Below, one piece after another: positions 1 through 13,500 of a DNA stretch of 64,000 nt. The stretch is from Branchiostoma lanceolatum. Taxonomy: Eukaryota > Chordata > Leptocardii > Amphioxiformes > Branchiostomatidae. The notes under the pieces are model-generated. The model was not told the DNA's origin. It ran no database searches and saw only the letters and a program-made list of their open reading frames with translations. Position numbers and translations under genes: made by a program. Location: the NCBI RefSeq assembly GCF_035083965.1, contig NC_089731.1:8035501-8099500 (forward strand). The letters are read 5' to 3'. Every line of letters begins with the position of its first letter. The stretch's first letter is position 1.

Positions 1-1646
1 CATAATAGTCACTAGTACCAGACTAACGCAAGCTCATGATGATAATAGGGAGAAAGTTTGTCAGTGAAGTTTGGCCACCAGAGGGTACATTCATTTAACG
101 TTACAAGCTAGCGCAAAGGGGCGAATCATTGACCTTACCGGGGACTGACTCTACTGGCCTAATCATTCCTTTTTTGCCGAATTCTACGATCCATACGCCC
201 GTACGTAGGACATGTAGGAAGGCACCGCCTACCACCCGCCTTTGATCATGTATGAAGTCGGCGGCAGAGAGAGATCATCAATCAATTTTGACAGGAGTGT
301 CGCGCCAGTCTGAGGAGAAACGATCTCCCGTGTTGTGTTGAAGAATTTGGAGTTTGAAAATATCTGGAATAACTAATGCTAGAATAAACATTCACAAAAT
401 CATTGATTTAACTTGTTTTCTGTTATAAAATTTCCTAAACTGCAATTTAACCACTGAGTTTAAGGGAACATGGTGTTTTCCCGATAATCACGTTAAATGT
501 TTATGTCCGGTCTTTCCTCCTCGTAAGCAAACTTCAAGCTTGGCCAGGTGCAAGGCACTCGGGGTCAATGACCTGTAGGTCATATGTAGTATTGAAAGTG
601 ACAGAAGTGGCAAATATTGTCAAGAAAGCCCAAAATAAATCGTTTTGAATATATGTATGCCAAAAATGGGAATGTAGTCCTTTAAATATTTGTTCAAGCC
701 ACATATACAGCAAATTTCAGGTCATTCGGTTGAAATACAAGGGCGCAGGAGGCCAAGATATGCTAAAAATAGCCTAAAAACCTCAATAAAATCACTTTCA
801 AGGTCAATATCAAAAAAAGGAAAAGAACGTACATTGGTTTTTGCCTACATTACCTCTGTACCAAATTTCAGGTCATTTGGTCAAAAAATGACAGAGATGA
901 ATCGATTTGAAGATTTGACAGGAGAAGAAACATGAGAGAAAACAATATGTTGAGCCATACTTATGGCTAAACATAATAAGCTATGAATGCTTCTTGGGGT
1001 ATTTTTATAAGACAAATAGAAAATCCCTCTAGAGGTATTTCTCATATTCAAATGCTAACTAATGCTCAGTGACGGTCCCATTTCCAATCCTGAGCCCAGC
1101 CGGGCTGTTTGCGAAAACGACAAACAAAAAATGTATATCAAGAAAATACACAATATATGGTTAGGACGTCATTTTTTACACTTTGTGTCTTTTGATGTCT
1201 TTTACATCGGATTGGAAATGGGACCGTAGCATTATATGTACACAGGTCTTTACAGAACAACAATTCAAGTCTGTTGTGATATACGAAGACGGAACTATCA
1301 AGAATATCCAAACAATCTAATTACTAAACGGGCCGTAACTAACATGTTTTGTACAAAATCGATAACAAACAAATAAATCGATTTTGATGAAACTTCAAAG
1401 ATAGCCTAAAACCACTGAGAAGATAAATGAACACTTAGAACATATCTTTCTTTGAAAAAAAAAGCCATTACGATAGGATTTCAGGAATGTTCTGGCGATT
1501 CCAATTCATTATTGCAATTCTTACATTTGGCTTTTTGACTCCTTCACGTGCACACTCGAGAAGAAGTCACAATTCACTGATACAGTGCTTGTATTGAAGC
1601 ATTAATTCAGAATACTGCACCCAAGTTATATTTCTTTCAATTTTTG
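1..1646. other. Non-coding flank with old repeats
   Basis: I see no gene here. Bases 1-230 share blocks with 55190-55370 (for example the stretches around 'gtttggccacca' and 'ttttgccgaattct'), so both are copies of a dispersed repeat. The phrase 'caaatttcaggtcatt' occurs twice between 705 and 885, again repeat-like. A perfect 19-bp inverted repeat at 1072-1090 and 1209-1227 is listed separately. The short open frame at 690-935 has no recognisable domain and lies in this repeat. Confidence 0.6.
1072..1227. repeat. Small palindromic element (19-bp inverted arms)
   Basis: The arm 'acggtcccatttccaatcc' at 1072-1090 is repeated in perfect inverted form at 1209-1227. The similarity extends outward through 'taatgct' on both sides with a small gap. 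The interior is AT-rich and non-coding. This is the structure of a short non-autonomous inverted-repeat element (MITE-like); no target duplication is obvious. Confidence 0.5.
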
Positions 1647-4384
1647 TCAGGCTTGCTTCCCTTGGTCGCTGAGCCCCTGTAGAAGAATCCCCTCCATCTT
1701 TTCTTGAAGAATATAAAAGAGCGAGAGTGTGCTAGGAAAAATCATCAGTCTGGCCCCTAAGCCTTGCCAAAGTCTTAATATTCCTCCTTCCCGTAACAGT
1801 GACTTTGCGAAGAAGATAGCGCCCCGCTGCGAGTTTGGGCCGCACTGCACAGCAGCCTGAATACGTGTCTTGACTGCATCCATAGGAGTCGCTGCAGTAC
1901 AGCTGATACTGCCTGTAAGGAAAAAATTCAGTGTTACAGAAATCTATCTAAAGAAAAGTGCATGTGGCACAAAACATAGCCTTTACGCATCTCATGATGC
2001 CTCATTTATTGGGACCGAATCTGTAGAAGCGACACCTAAAGGACGTCTATAGCCGCAGTGCATAATGAACTACTTACAGATGCGGTCCCACTAAGTAAGT
2101 ATCTACATGTGTATAGTGAATAGTGAACCAGTCAGAATTTCTCTGAGGAAGGTGACAGACGGTCCTCGAAATTTCGATGGAATCAAACACTTGGTTGTAT
2201 AAAAAGAGTCTTTTTATTTGACGAAACATTCAATTTGATAAAGTCTTGCCCAAAAGAAAGTAACCTACTCTTGACAACGTTTAAAGCCATTATGGACAAA
2301 CTTTCGCGATATAAATTTGAGGGATTTTGTTACGATGTAAAGAGTATTCAAGCACCTGCTACAAATCCTATCTGGAAGCGTTTGTGATCAGGACAGCGGT
2401 GACCATGTTGGGTCTCATACCGGCGTACTCCGGCCTCCCGCCCCACGAAGAACAGCGCGTTGAATGTGAGATCACGGACCAGCGCGGGTGCGAAACCCCT
2501 GTACATGCCTGAGGAGATTTTTAGAAAGGACAGGGCGTCATTTGATGAGGATGTTGAAGTCTGCATGCAAGATAATCTAGATTTGAGTTCGGCGATCACC
2601 GTCAAACTGCATTGAAATTTGATGCAAACTAAATGAATGTTAAGTTGTTTTTGAAAGCATTCAAAGTCGTAGATCAAATTGGAATCAGCAAATGCGAGAA
2701 CATTTTTTCGAGCTAATGTTTTCCTTACACATCGGATAGCACTTTGTCAAATTTCACTTATAACTGCTTGGATACACCATCACCAACTTTACTTCTTCAC
2801 CTAAGATACATAAAAGTGGACCTTTTGTTATGTTCATATAACCTGTGGTCTTCCAGACATCTCTGACTCGGTGGCCGTGAACTTGCGCCCGGACCATGAG
2901 AAGCTCGGTCGGAGATGCCACAACTGCAGTACCCACACCAGCCGCTAGCCCTCCTAAGATCCAGATCCCCAAGGACTGTTCCCCTCGCAAGTCCGTCAGG
3001 AATTTGGTCGTCACGAACCAACCTTGCATCTTCAACATTCTCTCTGGCATGACACCCAGGGAACGAGATACTACACCTGGGAACGAGACAGTATAATCCC
3101 TCGTGCTCATGATCGATGCACTTCAATTTGTCACCCATTTCTCCATATTGCCCTAAAAACCTTTAAGTACTCAGTGTCTTATTGTTGTATGATTTTATGA
3201 ATATCATCCGTGTGCGCATCGATTTTCGACGGTTAAGAGAGAAAGAAACATGATTTGAGACAAGTCTGAGGCAAATTGCAGATTTAGGACATAATTTTGG
3301 CTTGGCATGCATCGATGTCGGGCAAGGTGGGTTCGCTGATCACTCTGGTTTTCAATTAAATTTCAAAATGTTGGCATCCTTTTATTTCGCGATCGCATCC
3401 TTTTTCTGTGTCCAGAGGATGTCATCCATTAGCTCAGTGAAGCCTCATTTCGGCCATCTGATGACACTACGAAAGACTGATGATAAATATTTAAAGTTCC
3501 TTTTGTGAACACCTTCTATAACTGTCTGAATCAGCAGAACAAATAACTTGGGTATTTTACTGCTACATGGCAGCCACAATGCAATTACTGTATTCTAATG
3601 GCCTACTTTGGCGAGAGTGGCAGACAGGTCAAACCAGTCGGTTGCATCATCGATATATGTGCGTCTGGGTCATTGACCGAGAGTGACCTCAGTGACTCAG
3701 CCCAATTTCTTTTATTTCGTATACAAGTAAGTAGAAACTTTAACTAACCAGCCTAAAACCGTGTAATTATACGTATGCTGTCCATATCCCAAATGAAATC
3801 TACATTGCTTTGAAAAGGAAATGTGCAATTTCTTCAAGACTCAGTAAGAGCAAACTGACCTCCTTGGTCGTTTACAAACTATGACTTATGACCTACATTT
3901 TGAAAACTGTCGCACCTGCTATTTTTTCCCCTCAATATTGGTTCTGTTTTCATATCTCTTACAACAGGCAACAGCAGCCCAGACGACGTACATAGTTTAT
4001 ATATGATATCAATATATGTTCAATGTTGTTGTAGACTCGGTATAAATAGCAACATGTCGTAAAAGCTGAACACACAGCAACTAATTCAGAAAACAACATA
4101 CCTCGGTAGAGAAATCCTACAGGACTGCTGACAGTTCGGCCTAGGAAGTCCTTCCACGAGAAATTCGGGGTCTGTATGAAGGTCTTCAGCGTGAATAATG
4201 GGTGGTGTACAACCTGCGTCACTCCGCCGGCCGCCATGCTGACACCAGCGCTGTAGAGCTGCCAGTTCTTCGGGAGATAGTCCGCCCTCCCCCGTGCAGC
4301 TCCAGGCGAAATCGGCGGCGCCGATGGACGTGTGCTGCCCAACCTGGCTTCGGCCTGAGTCCCCATGGTTGTCATATAGTTCAC
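1647..4384 (-). CDS. Mitochondrial carrier (SLC25) family protein, 4 coding exons
   Basis: Coding exons on the minus strand are 4102-4384, 2843-3076, 2356-2508 and 1647-1912. They total 936 nt, giving 311 residues, the usual length of a mitochondrial inner-membrane solute carrier. All three junctions fall after one base of a Gly codon, so the splits YR-G, TT-G and FVA-G restore carrier repeats. Three carrier signatures are visible: HPLFTLKTFIQ, SPTELLMVRAQ and TPMDAVKTRIQ (the last canonical PxDxxKxR). Each is followed by a loop and an even-numbered helix start such as YRGVVSRSLG or MYRGFAPALVRD. The substrate cannot be told. The first signature lacks the acidic residue and the second has Glu. 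The start at 4384 is the furthest in-frame Met; Met codons at 4375 and 4366 are alternatives. The gene is transcribed away from nothing recognisable upstream. Confidence 0.85.
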
Positions 4385-5616
4385 GCAGTGCCAGCCTTAT
4401 GATTCAGGAACATCCTATGTCATAGTCGAACGGTTTGAAACGATCAATGGAACATCTTTAGTCCGTGGCCGACCCCTGACCTCAATGACCCACTTGTACA
4501 GCACTACATGACAACTGATCATGACGTGTTTGTACGTGTAAATTATTATATCAGCCTCACCGTAAAACAGATAATAGCAATACTGCGATGAAACAGGTTG
4601 CATTATTCCATGCAGTAACAGCAACGGTTTGCTATGGGACACGGGAAGACAATTTCTTTGGGCCTTTTTGACCGAGTTTCCGTATTTTGCATGATAAAAC
4701 CAGACACACAGCCAGAGGGGAGGCCATTGTTGTCACTATCGATCAGAAGCGTCTCAGTCAAACAAAACACAACTTTTCGGACGTGTGAAAATGTTCGGTT
4801 CTGAAGTGAAAAATTACAGTAACTGCGTCTGCTAATTGCTACAATATAGTCATTGCACACTTGTGTCAAATCTTGTGTAGCATGTGATTTAATTATGTGT
4901 AGTTATAACAGTTGTTACTTATCTCCAATAAAGTTTTAAGATTTATAACAATTCAAATATCTTCAAATATACGATTACACAGTTGTCAAAATGAGCTTTA
5001 CGCTTCTTGAATCATCTGAACTCTTGAGTAATGTTATACAACTTCGACGGTTGTTCACATCTAGAAAAGAGTAGCAATGTCAACAAGATGTTACTGTTAC
5101 GGTACGTTTTGTTTTAGATGAATGACATAAGGGCGTTTACATATACATAGGCCATCTGATTATAACATGAGAAACAATTTACATTTGGTACATCATTGAT
5201 GACTGTCTAAATCAAGCTTTACGGTTATTCAAAACAGTGGCATTCTATGCAAACCATAATATACGTCTAGGTGGTGTTCTTTATTGTTTTATATTCAATT
5301 TGACACTATAGCTACCCTTTAAAAGTTCAGATCTCGAAGTATTTTCTGTGTGCATGTTAGTTACAGTGATATTCAATTATAATTTAAGAGTTATATTTTC
5401 ACACAGAAGTCAAAGTAGTACAAAAGTCAAACAAAGTGTAAAGGCCAACTCTCTTGTCCTCGACAAAGCTTAAGTGCCATCTCGCAAGTTAGCAGTCCTT
5501 GAAAATATAGAAATGTGCTTTCAACTTATTTGAATCTGCCTCAGTCTACAAATAGCTGTCAATCACGATATGACCCAGACTAAAGTAATAATATGTTAGA
5601 ATAATTTGAAAAGCAT
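4385..5616. other. Intergenic: carrier 5' flank, then start of duplicated segment
   Basis: No gene seen. From about 5040 onward the DNA is closely similar to 23650 onward, for example the shared run covering 'ggttgttcacatctaga' and 'gatgactgtctaaatcaagc'. This marks the left end of the tandem duplication containing copies A and B. A minus-strand AATAAA-type signal (TTTATT on the plus strand at about 5280) lies about 330 bases past the copy A stop and could serve as its polyadenylation signal. Confidence 0.5.
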
Positions 5617-7591
5617 TCACTGCATTGTGTAAGGCTTTACAGATCTCCTTTTCCAGGGTGTCCTTTGTTCGCTCATCTGGCCTTGATACCTTTTACAGAT
5701 ATAACGTTGTTCAGCATTGCACCTCCCGTGAATCCACTGTCCGTCGCCAGGAATTCGCGCATGCGTTAAGCTACGACGAACCTGTTGAAGATGTAAACAC
5801 AACAAAGATCATACAATCAGGTAATTATTATAATAATTACACCTACTTTTGGCAGTTGTATTTATTAAGATACTTCAGCTTAGATGACCGGGAATAAGGA
5901 CCATGGGTTCTCCTATAAAAACTGTCTTCTGGATGGTAATTGACTCTAAATATCCTCTGCAGGGGATCTATTCCCGCCTGGTTTCAGGACCAACGGTATG
6001 ATATTACAGCAGACGATGGGAAGTACTTTGCATACTAACTGACCCATCAAGTTTCGAAAACTCATTGTTTTTTCTCCACTAGTTTTCCACGAAAACATCA
6101 TTAGGTGAAGAAATGTTACTCAGATAGTAGCAGCAAACTCTCATATAATAGTCATATTTGTCTTTAATGAATAATCACTAAAGCCAGGACCATCCACATT
6201 TGTTCTCAAATAAGAGTTTAGGCAGTATAAGGGCCTTCATTTTCAAATTTGAACTGACTTTCTGCAAAGACCAGCCCCTGTAAAACTTGCAAAACATCGT
6301 CACCGGTACTCTGGACTAAAGCTATGAATGTGGTCCATTTTCTGCATTGTAGCTACAGCTTGGTTTCATTTGATGAAATGATCCTATTTACATACCATCA
6401 TCTTGATTTCCTGCCATCACATGCTTTCAACAAACGTAATGAATCGATAACGTTTGCTTTACTAACTTAAAGCTACTTTATCTTCTTCGTCACTTAAATC
6501 AAGCAACACTCACCATGCTGAGCATACTGATACAATTCCTTTCCCCTCTAGGTCGAAGGTTCTGTTTAGGTTCACCTGGAGCCCAGTTTTTGTAGACAAC
6601 TGATGACTTATCCTCCCACCACCGAGCCTTGCTATACATTGGACGGAGTCCAATCCAAACTTGTTCATCTTGAAAGAAAAATGTTCATTTGGCAACGAGT
6701 CACCACGAATGGCGTAATGATACCATGGCTACATATCTTCCGTAGTATTAACCAATTCAGAAACTTTGATAAAAACTAGTATAAATTTATATTCCTTACA
6801 ACCTTCGATAAACCAAATCTAATTAATCATACAGCCTCCTACATTTATACAATTACAAAGAAGCCAAAGGAAGCCGACAGCACATGAGTACTAGTATACT
6901 TTATATGTATATTACATGTTGTTAACATGTGACCTGTGCTTAACCCAGTGGGTCAAGAATGTACAATAAACGTCTTCATTCATCAACTAGTAGAAAAAAA
7001 CACAACTTGGTGAGAGACACATATTCCGTTGTCACTGGCCAATCATCAGCCACGTCTTGGGATTTAGAAATTAGTCACACATACTGGAAGGATAAAACAA
7101 GTTGGAGACCCCATACGAATCAAAAGGCCAAATTGAAAGTTTTTGGTGTAACTGAAAGCTCCGTCGATAGATAGTCATCGAAACTAAAATGAATGTGATC
7201 TTTAATGTCTTCACATGTGACGTCCTTTTGAAAGTCAGAGGAGGGAAGAAGGCGGGTGAGGAAGGAGCCAGAATTGTGATCAGAGCTAACGGTTCCAGTA
7301 CTTCCCATGACATGAAATCTGCGAAATTTTTAAATGTTAGGTGAGAAAGCAAATATGTCGTTCCTATCGGTTCCAAGAGTCCTAAATCTTATTGATTATA
7401 ACGAACCGTGTCTTACCCACCTTTAGAGATAAGATCTGCAATGAAATTGTTCTCATAAACGTCCCAGATAGACGCAAGAAGAGCACCGTGTTGTTTACAT
7501 CCTGAACTCGCCGTAGACCAACCGGCCTTGTCTGTCATTAGCTTGTAGCAGTGGTTGTTGTGTTTGCTCCACCCTCTCTGACATTGTGGGG
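5617..7591 (-). CDS. Copy A exons 23-25: C-type lectin domain 2 and C-terminus
   Basis: Exons 7421-7591, 6514-6668 and 5617-5781 encode a full C-type lectin fold. It opens with [16 protein letters not shown], continues [13 protein letters not shown] across a clean phase-1 junction, then [11 protein letters not shown] and [18 protein letters not shown], and ends with a basic tail and a TGA at 5617. The EPN motif is EPK and the usual WND is WIHG, so the calcium-dependent sugar site is probably lost. This suggests protein or non-calcium binding (inference). The last exon is the same length (165 nt) as the surviving last exon of copy B. Confidence 0.85.
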
Positions 7592-10500
7592 CTGTAGCCA
7601 GTGGAATACATGCGCTGATATAAATACATTATGCATTACGTTAACGCGACATCACCCTCAAACAAGTAAGTGGAAGCACCGAGTTGATTCAATTACACGG
7701 CATATAACCATTTGTAACACACACACACACACACACACACATAGAGGCACACACCAAATATGTACGATTCTTCCAGGGAAAAGGCCAACTTGCAAGCAAA
7801 AAGAAAACATCATAAAGAACTCAGCCCCCATATAGGCATGGTCTTAATTCCCAACAATAATCTATATCAGGAGTTCACAGAAGTAGAAAACACATCTCTT
7901 TCAGTCTGAAGGTTAAGTTTTTTCTCATTCACGATTCCGGCCATGGATTTCAAGACTTGCTTGTCTCCTCGACTTTATATCAAGACTAGATCATGGATGT
8001 GTATCATTTGGACAACCAGAAAATAATGGCAAATGTCAAGATCTTTAGATCTCTAAGACTAAGACTACTCTTGATTAAAAAACATGATTGGACATACTTA
8101 ACAAGACTGGAAGCGTAAACGATATTGGACACGCATTTACGTTGTTTTTACGCTAAGAAAATAAGTCAAGTCACAATCTTTGTCATCTATACCATTTATT
8201 GGGGTCTGACCTGTAATCTGGTAGACCTCATTCATGACACAGGTTGTGGGCGAAGGTCTATCGTACGTCTTGAAAGACACAAGACACTCGCCTCCATATG
8301 CATACCGTACAGTAAATGAGGTATAGCCTCCAGATAGTGCTGCCTGATAACACTTTTCGACAGGGTTTTGACCGCGGATATCCAAGGTACCATCTAGGCG
8401 TGGACCTGTTACCCTGGGCGTCGGAATGGAGCTGCCCCTAACGTTCAGCCAACAACCCAGGCTGATGTACCCACGGGTAGTGTCGTGCCCTATGTGAGGA
8501 AGGAGGTATTGAAGTAATCCCCGAGTTAAGAACTTCTACATATGTTATTTCGAAGACGATGTATCTAAATTTTACCAACGTATGTCATTTACACATTTTG
8601 CAAAATAAGTATGCGTCAGTATATTAATTGAAAGGACACCAAAATCAAATAGCAACATAGGGCAAATTTAAGAAATAGACGTTTATGATTTCAGTCGCAG
8701 GAAAAAGGCACCCTCCCATAAAAATAACTAATTCATCATCATCCTAGAAGAAGGTGAAGGGAATAAATCGTGTACAAAAGTTGATTGCTTACTACAGTTG
8801 ACAGAAGTCTCCCAATTTGAAGGGTGAGTAATTTTAACATTGATCTTTTCATTCGATATGTAATGTTATGTACTGTGTTATGAATGGTTTTCATCACTTG
8901 CATGTATCGAATGAATGAAATTCTATGACTCAATATAATGACCACATTTTTCTATTTTATGGATGTATCCTTGCCGCTTTGGCCGCTCCAAAATGATGCG
9001 CGCGTGCAGAACGAATGTCCAAAATGTTTAGATCTTCAAGGTGACAGCGAAGTTTAAGTTTGAACATATGGCAGAGCACGCAGTACATGGTTATAAGATG
9101 ATTGTGAGCGTAAACGGCTAAACGGTATCGGAAGCGCATTTACATTATATTTACACTGAAATAAATCAATTCACTTCATATGGCATCTACACCATTATTT
9201 GATTAACCGAAGTCTGACCTGTAATCCGGTAGACCTCATTGTCCATATGCCCGCCTTTTCCGTCCGATGCACAGCCTGTGGATGGTCCGTTCTTGTTGTA
9301 GGTGTTGTGCGCATCGACAGACCCAGCACAACACCCACTATGCCGTATAGCAAACACGATAAAGCCTCGAGAAAGTGCTACCTGGTAACACTTATAGATG
9401 GCGTTTTGACGGACACCGTAGCGGCCATCCAGGCGTGAATCTGTCCCCTCGAGTTTTGGAATGGTGCGGCCGAAAGGGTCCCTCCAGCAGCCCAGGCTGG
9501 TGTACAGGGCAGTGTCGTGCCCTATGTGAGGAAGGAGGTATTACTTAAATCCCCGAGTTAAGAACTTCTACACGTGTTCTTTCATGGGATAAATTGTCCT
9601 GCTTTCGTAGACGAGGTATCTAATTTCTACCAGTGTGAGTTATTTATACATTTTGCAGGATTAGTATGCGACAAACATCAGTAAGATAATTGAAAGGCCG
9701 TCAAAATCAAACAGAAACATGAGTCAAATAAGAAATAGATGTTTGCGATTTCTGTCGTAGGCTCAATGTGAAAAAGGCAACATCCCAAATAACATTCCAA
9801 TTAATCATGTTTTAAGTAAAAACCCAGGATGCTGGAAACTACTAATCTCTCATTCATAAATTTCCGTTTGTCGTTGATGCACTTTTTACTAACTATTTCA
9901 TACTAAACATTTTAAATTTATATGCAGCATAATTTCTGAGTAGATTGTTTAGAAATGACATAAATGTTGTTTCCAGTATCCCAGACAAAGCTCATTTTCG
10001 TGCTGTCATGAAAGGCATGACTTGACATTACCTTTTTGTTATTCAATGTACAAAGACAAGATACATGTATTGCACAGTAGAGTCGTGCTCAAGCTGTTTA
10101 TATTAGCGACAGCACATGACAGATGTGCAATCAATAACAGATACGTATTTTACATATTTTATATAGACAGGAACGGGATCATCTTATGAATATACACAAT
10201 CGAGGTAATGTACAGTAAGTAAAAAATGATGATTCATGTTACCTTTGTAACATATCTCTCCTGGACCTGTAAAGCAGATGCAACAACATGAGGGAGGAAA
10301 ACATTTCAAACGTAAATTCTAAATAGACACATTTGAATATACTAAAAGTGAATATTATTACAGATTTTATCAATGTAACACGGATGAGTTTTTATTCCAA
10401 AATATGTGTTAATAGAATAATGAAACCATTACCTATTTGGCAGACAAAGTACGTTTCCCAGTCACAGCGAGTATCATCCCACTGGTGTTCTCTAGATGAC

Positions 10501-13500
10501 CATAGATAAGCGCAGAAGTTCGGGGGATTTGAATAGTTGGGTTCTCCTAGAGCCCATTTAGTGAAGGTGCAGTCACTCAGTGGAGTTCCGTCTGACCAGG
10601 TCCACCTTCGTCCAGCCGTCCTTGGTCCAAACCTTGGCCCGACCTAAAGATGGCATAAAGGTGGCAATCTATATATCAGAGGGCCTACCAGCCTACGCGT
10701 TGAACAGGGACGGAGGCAGGTATCGACTTCCGAACACCTCTTACCCACTCCTGACGTCACACATCCCGAAGACCAATGTGTGTCAGAAAAGTGGGTCAAG
10801 TTTCTGATGAAGACCGATGGACATATATACAAATGCCTACAATACTTACGGCCATGTCGTTGAGTCCAAACCAGTAATCTTTTCCTCCATCAGTGTCCTG
10901 AATCAAACGAAGAAGAAAGTTGTACACAGCCTCTGTCTTAATCACAGCAAGACGTCCTCCGTCTGCCGCACAGGTCTGCTTGGCCGCGTTGTACGTCTTC
11001 TCCTCGAGAACTACCTTGTACTTGGTGCCACCTTTCCATTGGTAGGCATTCGGAGCTGCCGCATAGAAACACAATACCAACCACATATTTCAGAAAACAG
11101 GGCGTATTACGTAAGTTGTTGAGATCCGGTCATCCAATCATCGACAACAAAAACACAAACCACAGCCACAAAATATGGCCTACTACTAGCCTCCTTCGCA
11201 CACGTCTTGGAGCGCCGGCGTTTATTTATTAGAGAAAGCGCTGATTCGCGATTTCTAACTGTCCAAGGTTTTCTAATTCCTGCAGAGATCGATTTACCGA
11301 CACCAAGAAGTCTTCTTCTTGGTGGTGGCAAATCGATCTCCCCAGGCATGAGAGAACCTTGCCCATGTTGAAAATCGCGTGACAGCGCTCCCCCAATGAA
11401 TAAACGCCGTCGGTCCTAGAAGTCTGCGAATGAGTCTAGCCTACTCCTATATGACATGTTTGGGTGATTCTATTCTACTTTCAACCACGAAAGTGATTTT
11501 TCAATAAAAGAAATGAATCGCTTCGTTATTGGACTAAAATGGAAGAAAAATAATCTTCTTTGATATCTATATCTCTACCACCACCCCTCCTTCGCTGAGC
11601 GACTTGGGGCATTCTTCGGGGAGACTCAAGTCGGCTCGAAGAGAAAAGTTCTTCAATAGCTTAAATTTCTGTTTACGCAGTCCTGACTCGACTCCGTCCA
11701 GGTAGAAGAAAGGAAAGAAAAATTTAAACCAGTATTACGATTAACATTCAATCCAATGATGACACCTAACTGCTTAGATAGGTTCTGTGCTGTAATGAAG
11801 AAAGAAACAAAAATATACGATTTTCACAGAAAAGAGCAACTTTCAAACGAAATCAAAGGGAATTCACCCTGACAGTTCAGTCCAGTCCATCCAGGGGGGC
11901 AGGCACACTTGTATCCGCCATCTTTGTTCACACAGCGTCCATGTTGACAAGGATTAGGAACTCCGTCACACTCATTGATATCTACGTAATGACAGAAGGA
12001 TTGGGAACTGATTTGCAACAATTAATTGCAGCACATAACAAGAGTTCGGAGACCTCATATCTCCATGAAATATTTTGATTATGCAAATGACCTCCACATT
12101 TGCATAATCTATGCTCGGTCAAGTACACCTTTAACTGACTTACACAGATCACAACGTTTTATTTGCATAATTTGTATCTTTTAAAGTTCTATCTGCCATA
12201 AACTACATATGTTGCATGTATTTGAGTCCTACAAAGGAAAACACTGCAAATATAGATTATCAAGTATTATATTAATTATGCAAAGTAAGTCCCAATTGTC
12301 ATGATTCAGTTATGCACTTCGTTATTTACATCTGTGTCTCAAAAACATACACACAAAACATCATGGAAATGCGTCGTTCCTTTGTTCAGTTATTCTCCTT
12401 GGACGATTTTGACAAAAAAACGCCCCTGTAGTTCATGAGCAAGCCTACACCACTTTTTCTTCACATAACAAGCTTCCTGCCACAGAAAATCAAGACCATT
12501 GCAGGTCCAGGTCAAAAGATAGAAAAACGGAAGTTCTGCTGCAGTACCAAGGTCACCAACTAGGAGGCCCAAAATCAACCTTGACCTTTGTGTTCCCAAC
12601 ACCTACCACATATCAAACATCAAACGTAATCCATCCAGAGGTTCTTGAGTTATGCTGACTACGAATCTGGAAACACAGACAAATAGACACACACAGACAG
12701 ACACACATACAAACCGGAAACCATATCCCCATTTTTCATGGAGATAACAAGTATTAGTGTGTCTGTACCAAGTGCAGTTTGAATTCAATTGTTCGATATA
12801 TATTGCCGGGAACTTTTGCAGACGAATGGTTTACAAGAACGCACGGAATTAGAATGCTTATGTCTTTGAGCGTAACGGATAACATGAGAGAGTTTGACGG
12901 GAACGGCCATACGAAATTAAAAGATAACCTTGCTGACAGTTCGTTCCAGTCCATCCAGAGGAGCAGGTACATTTGTATCCAGGATATTTGTTCACACAGC
13001 TTCCATGTTGACAAGGGTTAGGGTGTCCGCTACACTCATTGATATCTATGTAATGACAGAGGGATGCGTGGCACTGGTTTGCAACACAACTGCAGTACAT
13101 AAAGTATTAATATGTGTCCGTCTTTGATGCAGTTTAAATTCAAACGAACATGATTTATGGTTTAAAGGGAATGCTTTTTTTTACAGAGATGGACATGTAA
13201 TTGTGTGAAAACATTTGAAGGAAGATATCTTGAAAAATGACAAAAAGAAACTCACCACGAAGACAGACTGGTCCAGTCCAACCGGGCCTGCAGGTACATT
13301 TGTATCCGCCATCTTTGTTCACACAACGTCCATGTTGACATGGTTTTCTGGCACACCCATCTTTGCCTGTGAGATAACGGAAAAAGCTTTCAACCTGATG
13401 ATTATGATACCAGGAAAAGTTTGGATACGACGCAGGGTTTTTGTAACAAATAGCAGATTGTTTTACGACAGAAGGAACTTACGTTGCTCGCATTTCTGTC

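Noticed and set aside
5760-5897. Plus-strand open frame over the last exon of copy A
   Set aside because: It overlaps the well-supported lectin exon on the other strand.
7071-7376. Minus-strand open stretch ([15 protein letters not shown]) as a lectin domain 2 exon
   Set aside because: It is phase-compatible after a CAG, but skipping it joins ISK to DEQVWIGL and restores the lectin fold exactly. The stretch itself has no lectin features, so it is intron.
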